Shown here one piece after another: positions 1-9,549 of a stretch of DNA of 64,000 nt (position 1 is its first letter; every line of letters starts with the position of its first letter). Origin of the DNA: Agrobacterium vitis (GTDB lineage: Bacteria > Pseudomonadota > Alphaproteobacteria > Rhizobiales > Rhizobiaceae). The translations under genes were made by a program, and so were the position numbers. The notes under the pieces were generated by a model. That model saw only the letters and a program-made list of their open reading frames with translations, ran no database searches and had not been told where the DNA came from. The stretch is from NCBI RefSeq assembly GCF_013337045.2, contig NZ_CP118261.1:581426-645425 (forward strand). The letters are read 5' to 3'.

Positions 1-991
1 TCTGGAACAGCGTGGCTTCTGCCTGCCCATAGCAACAATAAAAGGCCTTGCCACGGAAACCATGGGGAGCAAAGGCGGCTGTGAAGCGCTCGAGCGTTTT
101 CGGGCGGATCGGCTCTGCCCCGTTATAGGCGATGCGGACGTTGGAGAGATCAAGTCCGGCGGCAGCCTCTGGTGAATATTTATCGACGCAGTGCTCGTAG
201 GAAAAATTCGGACCGCCAATAACCGTAGCACGCACATGGCTTGCCAGCTCCAGAAAACGCAGGGGCCGACGCAGGAACGAGGCAGGTGCCATCAGCGCCA
301 CTGGAAAGCCGTTGAACACAGGCGACAGGATGCCGTCGATCAGCCCCATATCGTGATAGTGCGGCAGCCAGCAGGCGGATATGTCGGATGGGCCGTATTC
401 GAAGGCAGTGCTGATCTGCCGCAGATTGACGATCAGGTTGCCGTGCGTGACCATCACGCCCTTCGGATCGCTCGTCGAACCCGACGTATATTGCAAGAAA
501 GCGACATGCTTTGCCTCCGGCGCATGGAATGGCGCACCGTCATCTTCAAAGACAACCGGGGTTGCCGGATCGGCGGCCTTCGGGGCAAGCGCAAAGCCAT
601 GGCCGACCGCCTGTTGCAGAGGGCGAAGAACATCCAGAAGCTCAACAGCGCAGAGAATTCCGCTTATCCCGGCGTCTCGCGCAATATGCAACGATCGATT
701 GATTCCATCGTTCCGCCGTGGGGCCGGGACAGGGACGGGAACGGCACCTGCGTAAAGGCATCCAAGGAAAGCCGCGATGAAGCCAAGGCCTGGCGGATAG
801 ACCACGAGAATGCGCGCGCCGGGGGTGATAGACCCCGTCTGCGCAATCTCGCCACCAACAAGCCGCGCCCGATCACGAAGCATGCGCCAGGTCCAGCAAT
901 CCGGCTTTGCCTTTGCCGTTGAGACGGCATCATCATGAAAGAAGCGCATGGCAACATCATCCGCCATATTCCGAGAACGATTCTCAAGCAT
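1..991 (-). CDS. Fatty acyl-AMP ligase (FAAL), 3' end outside the window
   Basis: Adenylate-forming enzyme that should activate a fatty acid as acyl-AMP and pass it to an acyl carrier protein, priming the assembly line encoded on the other strand. The 330 visible residues carry the AMP-binding motif QYTSGSTSDPKGVM from residue 167, and two features typical of FAALs rather than acyl-CoA ligases: WLPHYHDMGLID from 208 and GGPNFSYE from 259. The reading frame runs off the left edge, so the C-terminal lid domain and any fused carrier domain are not seen. The start is the ATG at 991; a GTG further upstream in frame is possible. It is divergent from the NRPS operon and shares its upstream region, which suggests joint control by iron. 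Family assignment is firm; the chain length of the substrate cannot be read. Confidence 0.9.
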   Translation of the reverse strand, partial: MLENRSRNMADDVAMRFFHDDAVSTAKAKPDCWTWRMLRDRARLVGGEIAQTGSITPGARILVVYPPGLGFIAAFLGCLYAGAVPVPVPAPRRNDGINRSLHIARDAGISGILCAVELLDVLRPLQQAVGHGFALAPKAADPATPVVFEDDGAPFHAPEAKHVAFLQYTSGSTSDPKGVMVTHGNLIVNLRQISTAFEYGPSDISACWLPHYHDMGLIDGILSPVFNGFPVALMAPASFLRRPLRFLELASHVRATVIGGPNFSYEHCVDKYSPEAAAGLDLSNVRIAYNGAEPIRPKTLERFTAAFAPHGFRGKAFYCCYGQAEATLFQ

Positions 992-1000
992 ATGAATTAT

Positions 1001-1017
1001 TGACGTAAATTCCGTCA
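1001..1017. promoter_or_regulatory. Inverted repeat TGACG-N7-CGTCA upstream of the FAAL gene
   Basis: A perfect 5-bp inverted repeat with a 7-base spacer ends 10 bases upstream of the FAAL start codon. The place suits an operator or a repressor site over the ribosome binding site. No known regulator is assigned; short arms like these can arise by chance. Confidence 0.3.
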
Positions 1018-1203
1018 CTCTTTCCGAGATTCGTTGCGTCCGTGACGTATCGTGCACTGCCATCCACTCCTTGCTGAAGAGCGCCGCGGAAAATCCGCCC
1101 ATTGCCGAACCACACCCTTTTGCGTTCACCAAAGGGCATTCAGCCGCTTGAAATTTCGGTGATGGCAATCTGCGTTCGCCATCGAATTGGCACTTGCATA
1201 TAA

Positions 1204-1232
1204 TTCTTGAATATCTTAGTCAACAATATAAA
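1204..1232 (+). promoter_or_regulatory. Candidate promoter of the siderophore operon with an IRO-like (RirA-type) box
   Basis: TTCTTG (1204-1209) and TATAAA (1227-1232) are 17 bases apart, an acceptable -35/-10 pair. Inside the spacer, TGAATATCTTAGTCA (1208-1222) fits the TGA-N9-TCA form described for iron-responsive operators bound by RirA in rhizobia. A repressor bound there would block the polymerase when iron is plentiful. The motif is short, so the match is suggestive; its position upstream of a siderophore operon is what makes it credible. Confidence 0.45.
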
Positions 1233-1388
1233 CACCCTTTTGACGACTGCTTAATCAAAATTCACAATCCAATCTGAGGTTGTAATGACTCTCAAAATAG
1301 CTCCGGACAAAGTCTTCCCAAAGACGGCCGTTTCCACACAGAAATCGTGTGGGCAACAGGTCCGGTGCGCGCTGCCGGAGGCATGCCG

Positions 1389-4300
1389 ATGACTGCTCCC
1401 GAAACGGTGGAAGCGCTGCTGTCGCGCCTGTCGGAAAAAGGCATCCGCATCACATGCGTGGATGGGCGTCTGCGACTGTCCGGCTCCGAGAGCGTGCTCA
1501 CGCAGGATATCACCGACGCGATCCGCGCCCGCAAGGCGGAGATTATTGCGAACCTCTCCCTGGACGCAGCGAGCCAAGACGCGACACATAACGAGACGAT
1601 CCCGGCCCGTCATGCGGACGCACCGCCACTTTCTTTTGCCCAGCAGCGCTTGTGGTTTGTGGAACAGATGATGCCGGATGCTGGCCTTCACCACATATCG
1701 CTCGCTGTTGAGGCGCTCGGCAGCATCGATCTTTCCGCATTGCAGGCAGCGCTTCAGGCCGTCGCAGAGCGCCATGCAATCCTGCGCACCCGCATCAATA
1801 TGCGGGATGGCATGCCCTCTCAACGCATCATCGCCGACAGCGATATTCCGCTGCAATTGATCGATCGGCAGGACGATATGCCCGATGAGGCGGAAATCGA
1901 CAGGATACGGCAAGAGGAAGCGCGGCGACCCTTCGATCTTGCCTGCGAGCCACCGCTGCGTCTCACGGCAATCCGCCTTGGCTCCGAGCGAACCCTTTTG
2001 CTGCTGACGCTGCACCACATTGCCGGGGACGGTTGGTCGATGGATGTGCTGCTTGGCGATCTCTCAGTGATCTATCAGGCCAAGGTGTCGGGCGTTGATC
2101 TTGATTTGCCAGCGCTTCCCATCCAGTACGGCGACTTCGCTGCATGGCAGAGCGACCATCTGGCAGGCCCGGCGCTTGAGCGGTCCCTCGCCTTCTGGAC
2201 CGATCATCTCGAAGCTCCGCTTCCCGCCACGCAATTGCCGGGGGATTTCACCCGGCCACCTGTTCAGGCCAATGCCGGAGCCTTGCATTCTATCGCTTTC
2301 GATGCTGGCACGACGGCCCGGTTGAAAGCGCTTGCGAAAGCGGAAGGTGCCACGCTGTTCGCCACGCTGTTTACGGCCTTCAACACCCTCGTCTATCGCT
2401 ATACCGGGCAAAGAGATCTGGTGATTGGCACACCCGTCGCCAACCGCCGTCAACGGGAAACGGAAGGGTTGATTGGCCTCTTCGTCAATCCGCTGCCGGT
2501 CCGCTCACGGCTTACGCCCGCAGCGAGTTTCCGCGAGACGCTGCGCCAAAGCCAAGCGACCCTCTGGTCGGTGCTTGACCATCAAGACCTGCCTTTTGAG
2601 CAATTGGTGGAAGCACTGAAGCCGGAGCGCGATCCCAGCGTCCATCCGCTTTTCCAGCTGAAATTCCAGCTCGATACTGAGCCGCAGCAGAGGGTCGGAC
2701 TTTCGGGCCTCACGCTGACCCGCCTGCCACGGCGCGACGGTGTTGCGAAACTCGATCTCAGCCTCAACCTGATCGATGCCGGAAGCACGATCCATGGCAC
2801 TTTCGAATATGACACAGCCCTTTCCCGCCCTGAGACAATCGCGTCTCTTGCCGCCCATTTCGGTGTGCTGATCGAGGCGATTGCCATTGAGCCGGACACG
2901 GCCCTCGCTGTTCTCCCCTTGCTGGAAGCCGAGGAGCGTCAGCGCCAGATCGTCAGCTGGAATGCAACGGCAACGCCTTTTGATGAGAAGGCCTTTTTCC
3001 ACACGGTTTTCGAGGCTCATGCGGCCCGCACACCAGACGCAATCGCGCTTGTTCATATCATTGATGGCGAGCGACACACACTGACCTATGACGACCTGAA
3101 CCGACGCGCCAACCAGATCGCACACCACTTGCGTGGACTCGGTGCGGGTCCAGAGACCATTGTTGCCATCGCGCTTGAGCGTGGCTTCGATATGATTGCC
3201 GCATGGTTCGGCGTGCTCAAGTCTGGTGCTGCCTATCTGCCGCTTGATCCGGCCTATCCGCCGGAACGCCTCGCCATGATGCTCTCAGATTCGCAAGCCC
3301 GTTTGGTTCTCACCGAGAGCCGCCGGACATTGCCGGAGACGGTAACCCGCATTGATCTCGATACAGATTGGCCACGGGATGCGGCGACGGACAATCCTGA
3401 TCTCGTCAACAGGCCCGATCACCTTGCCTATATCATCTACACCTCAGGATCGACCGGGCGGCCAAAAGGCGTGCTCGTCGAGCACAGGGGTCTCGTCAAC
3501 CTGACGCAACACAAGATCCGTATTGGCGGGGTGAAGCCGGGCGATTGTGTGCTCCAGTTCTTCTCCTTCTCGTTTGATGCCTCGATTCCAGAACTCGTCA
3601 TGGCCCTCGGCGCGGGCGCGTCACTGCTGCTGCTGCCCGCCAGCGAGCTTCTGCCCGGACCGGCGCTTGCCGAACACCTGAAAACGCAAGCCGTGACGCA
3701 TGTGACAATGACACCCTCCGCGCTTATCGCGCTGCCAGCGGGCGATTATCCAGCACTGCGCATGGTGCTGACCGGCGGCGAAGCGCCAACGCCCGAATTG
3801 ATCGAACGTTGGGGAACGGGGCGGCTGTTTATCAACGCCTATGGCCCGACGGAAACCACGGTTAATGCGAGCATGGTTCCCTGCGGCAACGGTCATCCCA
3901 TTGAGGCGACCTTGCTGCCCGCTGCCAACAAGCAACTCTATGTGCTCGACGCCAACCTAGAGCCGGTTCCAGTCGGTCAACCGGGTGAACTCCATATCGG
4001 CGGGCTTGGCATTGCCCGTGGCTATCACGGTCGCCCGGCATTGACAGCCGAGCGCTTCGTGCCCGATCCATTTTCGCCAACAGGCGGCGTGCTCTATCGA
4101 ACAGGCGACCGTGCCTGCCAACTCGTGGATGGCCGCATCCGGGTGCTTGGCCGCCTCGACGATCAGGTGAAAATCCGCGGCTATCGCATTGAGCCGGGTG
4201 AAATCGAAGCCATGGTGCTGGCGCATCCCACCATAGTGGCTGCGGCAGTGGCAATCCACGAGATTGATGGTGAAAAGCGCGTCATTGCCTACGGCGTCGC

Positions 4301-5909
4301 CAAGGATGCAACCCCTATCAGCGCCGTGGACATGAAGGCATTCCTCGCCGCACGTCTGCCCCGCTACCTCGTGCCGGATGCCTTTGTCTGGCTTGATCGC
4401 TTGCCACTCACCGTCAATGGAAAGATCGACACCAAAGCACTTCCGCTTCCGGATCTGGCGCAACAGGCTGGCCGTCCGCCGGAAGGAGAGACGGAAAAAG
4501 CAATTGCTGCGATTTTTGCGCAAATCCTCGGGTGCGCGCCTGTTTCTGCCACGGATGATTTCTTCGCAATCGGCGGTCACTCGCTGCTGGCCACGCGGCT
4601 ATCGGCGCTTGCCAAATCGGCCTTCGGCCTCGACATCGCCATTATCGATCTCTTCGAGGCCCCGACGGTCGAAGCACTGGCGGCAAGAGTGAGCAACCGA
4701 AACCAGAGCCTCATGACGGAAGAGGAGATGTGCCGGGCCGATACCGAGCTTGATGCGGCCCTCCGCATTCCGGCGCGGATTGTGTCTACTCATCCTTTGA
4801 GCCATGTGTTTCTCACCGGAGCGACAGGCTTTCTGGGCGCGTATCTGCTCAGCGAATTGCTCAAGGACACGTCTCGCACAGTCTCGTGCCTCGTCCGGGG
4901 CGTGACTGGGGCGGATCGCCTGCGCCAATCGCTTCAATCCTACGGTCTGTGGCGGGATGAATTTGCGGAACGTATCAGAGCTCTGCCGGGCGATCTCTCA
5001 CAACAGAGGTTCGGGCTTTCTGATGCTACGTACACTGCACTTGTCGAAAGCGTAGACGCCATCATCCACAATGGTGCGGAGGTTCATCACCTGCATCCTT
5101 ATGAACGCCTCCGCGCTCCCAATGTTGGCGGCACGGTCGAGGCGATCCGGCTGGCGGCGGCAGGCCGGGGACGGCCCCTGCATCTTATCTCCTCGCTCAG
5201 CGCCCTGACACGGCGAGGCGCTGGCGAGGCCATTGCCGAAAGTGCTACGATCCGGGACTTTCCCTTGCCTTCTGGCGGATACAACCAGACCAAATGGGTT
5301 GCGGAGCATCTTGTGGAGGCCGCCAAAGAGCGCGGTCTTCCGGTGACGATCTACCGCCCCGGCGCGATTTCGGGCGACAGCCGCACCGGCACCTTTAACA
5401 AAGCCGACATCCTGTGCAGGCTCATGCAGGGCTATCTGCGCTCAGGCCTTGCGCCGGAGGGTGACACCCCGCTGGAAATGCTTCCGGTCGATACCGTTGC
5501 GCACGCGATCATCGCCCTTGCGGACAGGCCGTCATCGCTCAGTCAAACCTTCCATCTGGTCCATTCCTCTCCGGTCTCGTCTGCGCTGCTGTTTGAGGCG
5601 GCAGCCGCCGAAGGGCTCCATCTGCGACGCATTCCCCGGCTGGAATGGCGTGCCGAACTTGATCGCATTGCGCGGGAAGAGACCGATCATCCGCTTTACC
5701 CGCTGATGGGCCTTTTCGAACAACGACCTGCCAGTTCATCGCAGGGCGCAATCCGCACCGTTGAGCGCAGTGAAACACATCGCGCGCTGGCGGCTGTATC
5801 GATTGTCGAGCCCGCGCTCGATCTTCGCCTTTTTCGCTCCTATCTGCGCGCTTTCATTGTCAATGGCGCGCTCAACCCTTCCAAAGAAAATGAGCAGAGA
5901 TATGCTTGA
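1389..5909 (+). CDS. NRPS, docking-C-A-T-R: terminal module with reductive release
   Basis: One elongation module followed by a thioester reductase. In order: an N-terminal TubC-like docking domain (about residues 1-55), a condensation domain with HHIAGDGWS from 209, an adenylation domain with YTSGSTGRPKG from 684 and NAYGPTE from 816, a carrier domain with GGHSLL (Ser at about 1065), and a reductase domain with GATGFLG from 1144 and the catalytic YNQTK at 1298. The reductase would release the chain as an aldehyde or alcohol, so this first gene encodes the last step. Reading the ten GrsA specificity positions by eye gives D-A-P-T-L-G-A-V-N-K, which I cannot match to an amino acid. The start at 1389 is chosen because GGAGG at 1377-1381 is correctly spaced for it; GTG 1347 and ATG 1383 are alternatives. 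Confidence 0.95.
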   Translation: MTAPETVEALLSRLSEKGIRITCVDGRLRLSGSESVLTQDITDAIRARKAEIIANLSLDAASQDATHNETIPARHADAPPLSFAQQRLWFVEQMMPDAGLHHISLAVEALGSIDLSALQAALQAVAERHAILRTRINMRDGMPSQRIIADSDIPLQLIDRQDDMPDEAEIDRIRQEEARRPFDLACEPPLRLTAIRLGSERTLLLLTLHHIAGDGWSMDVLLGDLSVIYQAKVSGVDLDLPALPIQYGDFAAWQSDHLAGPALERSLAFWTDHLEAPLPATQLPGDFTRPPVQANAGALHSIAFDAGTTARLKALAKAEGATLFATLFTAFNTLVYRYTGQRDLVIGTPVANRRQRETEGLIGLFVNPLPVRSRLTPAASFRETLRQSQATLWSVLDHQDLPFEQLVEALKPERDPSVHPLFQLKFQLDTEPQQRVGLSGLTLTRLPRRDGVAKLDLSLNLIDAGSTIHGTFEYDTALSRPETIASLAAHFGVLIEAIAIEPDTALAVLPLLEAEERQRQIVSWNATATPFDEKAFFHTVFEAHAARTPDAIALVHIIDGERHTLTYDDLNRRANQIAHHLRGLGAGPETIVAIALERGFDMIAAWFGVLKSGAAYLPLDPAYPPERLAMMLSDSQARLVLTESRRTLPETVTRIDLDTDWPRDAATDNPDLVNRPDHLAYIIYTSGSTGRPKGVLVEHRGLVNLTQHKIRIGGVKPGDCVLQFFSFSFDASIPELVMALGAGASLLLLPASELLPGPALAEHLKTQAVTHVTMTPSALIALPAGDYPALRMVLTGGEAPTPELIERWGTGRLFINAYGPTETTVNASMVPCGNGHPIEATLLPAANKQLYVLDANLEPVPVGQPGELHIGGLGIARGYHGRPALTAERFVPDPFSPTGGVLYRTGDRACQLVDGRIRVLGRLDDQVKIRGYRIEPGEIEAMVLAHPTIVAAAVAIHEIDGEKRVIAYGVAKDATPISAVDMKAFLAARLPRYLVPDAFVWLDRLPLTVNGKIDTKALPLPDLAQQAGRPPEGETEKAIAAIFAQILGCAPVSATDDFFAIGGHSLLATRLSALAKSAFGLDIAIIDLFEAPTVEALAARVSNRNQSLMTEEEMCRADTELDAALRIPARIVSTHPLSHVFLTGATGFLGAYLLSELLKDTSRTVSCLVRGVTGADRLRQSLQSYGLWRDEFAERIRALPGDLSQQRFGLSDATYTALVESVDAIIHNGAEVHHLHPYERLRAPNVGGTVEAIRLAAAGRGRPLHLISSLSALTRRGAGEAIAESATIRDFPLPSGGYNQTKWVAEHLVEAAKERGLPVTIYRPGAISGDSRTGTFNKADILCRLMQGYLRSGLAPEGDTPLEMLPVDTVAHAIIALADRPSSLSQTFHLVHSSPVSSALLFEAAAAEGLHLRRIPRLEWRAELDRIAREETDHPLYPLMGLFEQRPASSSQGAIRTVERSETHRALAAVSIVEPALDLRLFRSYLRAFIVNGALNPSKENEQRYA

Positions 5910-6780
5910 ACAAGCAAGCAAATACGATCACTGGGCGTGGCTTTACAACCGCACACTTGGCCCCCGCTACGGCGCATACAAGATCGGTCCGATTGAGCGT
6001 GTGGTGCTGCCCCATGTGCCAACTGGTGGTGCTATTCTGGATCTGTGCTGCGGCACCGGCCAGCTCGCGGCGGCTCTCGCTGAGCGCGGTTTTAACGTGA
6101 CTGGCCTCGACGGCTCCGCCGACATGCTCCGCCATGCCCGCGAAAACGCCCCGTCGGTGACCTTCACGGAGGGCGATGCCTGCAATTTCACCTTTGACAC
6201 CCCCTTTGACGCCGTGCTCTGCACCAGCGCCTCGCTCAATCACATGCAAAGCGTCGATGATCTGGCCGCCGTGTTTTCGAGCGTCAGCCGCGCATTGACG
6301 CCGGGCGGCATCTTCGTCTTCGACGTCAACCATCCGGCCCAGATGTCGCGCTACTGGCGCGGCCATCCAACGGAGGGCGAGATCAACACCGACTTCGCGT
6401 GGTTGATTACCCCGCAATATGACCCGGCAGCAAACCGGGGTGCCTTCACCGTGGAGATTTACCGCCGTCCCGATGCGCATCCCGTTTCCGTGCTGGATCG
6501 GCTGTTCGTCCGATTGGCGCGGTTCAGGCGTATCCGCCTAGCGCTCCTCTCCCGCTTCAGCCGCTTGCGGACCCGGTGGGAGCATCATTCGGTCGTCAAC
6601 CGAATCTGGGGTCACGATCTCAACGCCATGTCACGCGCCCTGCATGAAAGCGGCTTTTCCACCGAACTGCGCAGCACGCAAGGCGGGCCGGTCGATGACA
6701 GCCATGCCGCCTATTTCTTCTGCCGGAAAGCGCCCTCGGCCGAAATGCAGGCTGAGACTGCAAAGGAGACCGCCCTATGA
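5902..6780 (+). CDS. SAM-dependent class I methyltransferase
   Basis: A free-standing tailoring enzyme of about 292 residues. The SAM-binding motif I is clear (ILDLCCGTGQLAAALAERG), followed by the acidic residue of motif II (GLDGSADML) and a later LTPGGIFVFDV strand. The start overlaps the stop of the NRPS gene (ATGCTTGA), so translation is probably coupled; an ATG at 5890 is an alternative. It probably methylates an N, O or C atom of the siderophore or a precursor; the target cannot be read from sequence. The C-terminal part (HESGFSTELRS... SHAAYFFCRK) is typical of small-molecule methyltransferases. Confidence 0.85.
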   Translation: MLEQASKYDHWAWLYNRTLGPRYGAYKIGPIERVVLPHVPTGGAILDLCCGTGQLAAALAERGFNVTGLDGSADMLRHARENAPSVTFTEGDACNFTFDTPFDAVLCTSASLNHMQSVDDLAAVFSSVSRALTPGGIFVFDVNHPAQMSRYWRGHPTEGEINTDFAWLITPQYDPAANRGAFTVEIYRRPDAHPVSVLDRLFVRLARFRRIRLALLSRFSRLRTRWEHHSVVNRIWGHDLNAMSRALHESGFSTELRSTQGGPVDDSHAAYFFCRKAPSAEMQAETAKETAL

Positions 6781-8177
6781 ATGCGTTGACGAGCAACCCA
6801 ACGCCCGCCCAAGCGGCAGCCGCCATCATAGCCGCGTTCAACAGGAAGACAGAAAAGTCCAAGGCCGCAAGTGCGCAAAATCGGCACGTCCTCGCTGATA
6901 AATCAGCAATCGGCGTTCCCTTCTCGCTGATGGCCAAGGAGGCGCTCTACCCGATTGTGGTAGACCGGGCGGAGGGAACAGTACTGCACGATATAGACGG
7001 CAATCGCTATATCGATGTGCTGATGGGGATGGGCATCAACCTCTTTGGCCACAATCCGCCCTTTATCCGCGACGCGATTGAGGCACAGCTTGCCAAGGGA
7101 TTTGCGCTTGGGCCGCAATCTGATCTGGCAGGCGAGACTGCTGCACTCTTTTGCAAGCTGACGGGCAAGGAAAGAGTAACCTTTACCAATACCGGGACCG
7201 AAGCCGTGATGACCGCCCTGCGGCTGGCGCGGGCGGCCACCGGGCGGCGGAAGATTGCGATGTTCGAGGGGTCTTATCACGGCCATTCGGATCAGGTTCT
7301 GAACCGCATTGCTGGTCCCGATGATGCCCGGACCGTGCCCGCCTTTCCCGGCATTTCGCCCGCGACGGCCGAGGATGTCGTTTTGCTCCCCTATAACGAT
7401 CCGCGTGCACTGGAAATTCTGGAGCGGGATGGCGAAACCTTTGCCGCCGTGCTGGTTGAGCCGGTGCAAAGCCGCAATATCGACGTCCAGCCCCGTGCCT
7501 TTCTGCACGCGCTGCGCGACGTGACGCAGCGAACAGGTGCTGTCCTCATCTTCGACGAAATGATCAGCGGTTTTCGCGTGGCACCCGGCGGCGCGCAGGA
7601 CCATTTCGAAGTTGAGGCGGATCTGGCGACCTATGGCAAGATTGCCGGTGGCGGCTTGCCGCTGGCGCTGATTGCGGGCAGCAACCGTTTGATGAACCAT
7701 ATCGACGGCGGCCCCTGGTCTTTCGGGGATGAATCTGTTCCCCCAGCCCAGCCGACCTTTTTTGCCGGAACCTATTGCCGTCATCCTCTGGCACTTGCGG
7801 CAGCGCGCGCAGCCGCGACGTACATGCTCCAGCAGGGCCGGTCTTTGCAGGATGGCCTCAACGCACGCACGCGCAGCCTTGTCGAGCGCCTCAATACATC
7901 GCTTGCGGCAGCGCGGCTTCCCGTTGTCTTCACGCAGTTCGGCTCCTTCTTCTCGATTGCGGTCAACCGCAGCCGCATTCCGCCGCTTGCACTGGGATTG
8001 CTGTCGCTCGAACTCCTCACCGCTGGCATTCACCTGCGCAGCGGCGACAAGGGCGGCTTCCTTTCCACCGCCCATTCGGATGGCGACATCACAGCCATCC
8101 ACGATGCCTTCCTGAACGGCCTGCAATCGCTTGCAGGTTTCGGCCTCATCCCCCTATCCGATGGAACAACACCATGA
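6777..8177 (+). CDS. Class III PLP-dependent aminotransferase (glutamate-1-semialdehyde aminomutase-like)
   Basis: 466 residues, the usual size for class III aminotransferases. Seen: [19 protein letters not shown], the GSYHGHSDQ loop, FDEMISGFR with the PLP-interacting Asp, and the Schiff-base lysine in TYGKIAGGG (Lys about 288). Start ATG overlaps the methyltransferase stop as ATGA. Relatives inside PKS-NRPS lines (iturin and mycosubtilin type) place an amino group on a beta-keto acyl chain. Here the neighbouring PKS has a KR that looks impaired, so beta-amination of the extended fatty acyl chain is a reasonable inference. Supplying an amino acid or diamine building block, or aminating the aldehyde made by the terminal reductase, are alternatives. 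Confidence 0.9.
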   Translation: MNALTSNPTPAQAAAAIIAAFNRKTEKSKAASAQNRHVLADKSAIGVPFSLMAKEALYPIVVDRAEGTVLHDIDGNRYIDVLMGMGINLFGHNPPFIRDAIEAQLAKGFALGPQSDLAGETAALFCKLTGKERVTFTNTGTEAVMTALRLARAATGRRKIAMFEGSYHGHSDQVLNRIAGPDDARTVPAFPGISPATAEDVVLLPYNDPRALEILERDGETFAAVLVEPVQSRNIDVQPRAFLHALRDVTQRTGAVLIFDEMISGFRVAPGGAQDHFEVEADLATYGKIAGGGLPLALIAGSNRLMNHIDGGPWSFGDESVPPAQPTFFAGTYCRHPLALAAARAAATYMLQQGRSLQDGLNARTRSLVERLNTSLAAARLPVVFTQFGSFFSIAVNRSRIPPLALGLLSLELLTAGIHLRSGDKGGFLSTAHSDGDITAIHDAFLNGLQSLAGFGLIPLSDGTTP

Positions 8178-8401
8178 GCAACCAGGACCAAACCATTGAT
8201 TTTCCACACCGCGTCGTCATCAGCGACGAGGAGCGATACTCGATCTGGCCGACCTACAAGACCATCCCCCTTGGCTGGCGCGATGGCGGCTTCGAGGGGT
8301 CGAAACAAGCCTGCCTAGACCACATTGCTGCGGTTTGGACCGATATGCGCCCGCTTTCACTTCGTCGCCAGATGGACGGCGACATGTCCGTCAACCAATA
8401 A
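8174..8401 (+). CDS. MbtH-like protein, NRPS adenylation-domain partner
   Basis: 75 residues. MbtH-like proteins bind adenylation domains and are needed for their folding or activity. The family signature is visible: [16 protein letters not shown], followed by [18 protein letters not shown] with its conserved Trp and Pro residues. Start ATG overlaps the stop of the aminotransferase (ATGA). It should serve one or more of the three adenylation domains in the operon. Confidence 0.95.
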   Translation: MSNQDQTIDFPHRVVISDEERYSIWPTYKTIPLGWRDGGFEGSKQACLDHIAAVWTDMRPLSLRRQMDGDMSVNQ

Positions 8402-8413
8402 GGAGGTGCCGCC

Positions 8414-8992
8414 TTGAGCCAGTATCAACGCGCCCTCGACCCGGATGCCGCGCGCGAGGAGAGCCGTCCTGTCGAAAGCCCGGTTCGCGGCCAGATCACC
8501 CTGAAAGAGGTCAAGGCATCTGGTCCAATGGAGGCACCAGCCGATGATGGCTGGCTCGACCTTCCGCTTCCTGACGGACTGCCCGCTGAAACCCCGCTCA
8601 GCGAGATCGAGAAACGCCGTATGCATGACGTGCTTTCCGGTCTGCTTGAGGCGATGAAGCTTGACCATCCGCAGATCACCGCACAGTTGGACGCGCTGCT
8701 GACTGAGCTGGGCAAGGCGGCAGGCGAAAGGCCGGAAATCGAAACCACGGGGCTGCCGCTCACGCCCTTTCAGGCAACGGACTATGATCGCTATTTCCGC
8801 GTCAACCGTCAGTCTGCGGAAGAACCCGCCGTCGCCATGGTGCGGAGCCTCATTCAGACGGTGCGCGCCGTCACGCAGCTCTTTGCCCGCAGCCCGGACC
8901 TTCCCGTCGTCCACGTCCGCCACCAGATGGAAGGCTTTGAAAGCCACGCACATTTGCTCGCCCGGACCTTCGGTCTGGAGCCGCTTCGATGA
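8414..8992 (+). CDS. Conserved siderophore-cluster protein of unknown function (TTG start)
   Basis: 192 residues, not recognised. The start is a TTG at 8414, preceded at 7 bases by a full AGGAGG (8401-8406), the strongest ribosome site in the operon. The first 60 residues are Pro/acid-rich and probably flexible; the rest is helical, ending in VRHQMEGFESHAHLLARTFGLEPLR. No signal peptide or membrane segment. The stop overlaps the start of the next gene (ATGA), so the two proteins are probably made together and may act as a complex. A role in building block supply or assembly-line tailoring is inferred only from position. Confidence 0.75.
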   Translation: MSQYQRALDPDAAREESRPVESPVRGQITLKEVKASGPMEAPADDGWLDLPLPDGLPAETPLSEIEKRRMHDVLSGLLEAMKLDHPQITAQLDALLTELGKAAGERPEIETTGLPLTPFQATDYDRYFRVNRQSAEEPAVAMVRSLIQTVRAVTQLFARSPDLPVVHVRHQMEGFESHAHLLARTFGLEPLR

Positions 8993-9549
8993 TCGCTCTC
9001 AGCCCTCCCTCTCCCTATGCGATCTGGCGGGAGTTTCACTGGGCATTCTTTTTGAACGTTCAGGGGCTCATTGTTTCGCTGCGCCGGTTCCAGCTGCTGG
9101 TGGAGCGCGGTCAGCTCACGTCTGCCGAGCAGGAGCTTAATACCGCCTCGACGCTGCTTGTCTCCTCGGCTGCGTCCATGGAACTCGCCGCGAGTTTTCC
9201 GAAAGACGTCTATGAGGCGACGGTGCGCGCCTCCATGACCCAGCCGCATGTGGAATCGGACGATTTTAGCGGCCTGATGTCGTGGGATCATGCCGTCCTC
9301 ATCAGCATCTGGCGGGATCTCCGCCCGATTTTTGAAACGCTGCCGAATGAGCTCGTCAGCGCCCATTCCAAGTTTATTGCGGCCTATAAATATCTCGCCG
9401 AGAGCCATGCGGGCGTCTGCTCGCGCTTCGTGGATAGCGGAAGCCTGCGCTTCGAGGACCGCAATGCCGTCGATACGCTGCGCCGCTTTGAGCGCGGCCG
9501 GCTCGGCCTCATCGACCCCAAGGGCAAAGGTTGCCCGTTTCATTCCTGA
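8989..9549 (+). CDS. Helical protein of unknown function with a C-terminal CPFH motif
   Basis: 186 residues, not recognised. Predicted by eye to be almost wholly helical, with many Trp, His and Phe residues (YAIWREFHWAFFLNVQGL near the N-terminus, MSWDHAVLISIWRDLRPIF in the middle). It ends in GKGCPFHS, a Cys-Pro motif that in other proteins can bind haem, though this alone proves nothing. The fold could suit an all-helical oxygenase, which would fit the lack of any other chelator-forming oxygenase in the window; this is speculation. ATGA overlap with the previous gene. Confidence 0.75.
   Translation: MIALSPPSPYAIWREFHWAFFLNVQGLIVSLRRFQLLVERGQLTSAEQELNTASTLLVSSAASMELAASFPKDVYEATVRASMTQPHVESDDFSGLMSWDHAVLISIWRDLRPIFETLPNELVSAHSKFIAAYKYLAESHAGVCSRFVDSGSLRFEDRNAVDTLRRFERGRLGLIDPKGKGCPFHS

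Larger units (their letters stand above)
992..1388. promoter_or_regulatory. Divergent intergenic region between the FAAL gene and the NRPS operon
   Basis: This 397-base region has no supported gene. It must hold promoters for both directions. Two candidate sites are listed separately: an IRO-like element inside a promoter-like spacer near 1204-1232, and a TGACG/CGTCA inverted repeat near 1001-1017 just upstream of the FAAL start. It is AT-richer than the flanking genes, as expected of a regulatory region. Confidence 0.6.

Noticed and set aside
6903..8126. 407-codon open frame on the minus strand
   Set aside because: It lies fully inside the aminotransferase gene, opposite strand; the forward frame has all class III motifs. 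Long antisense frames are usual in GC-rich DNA.
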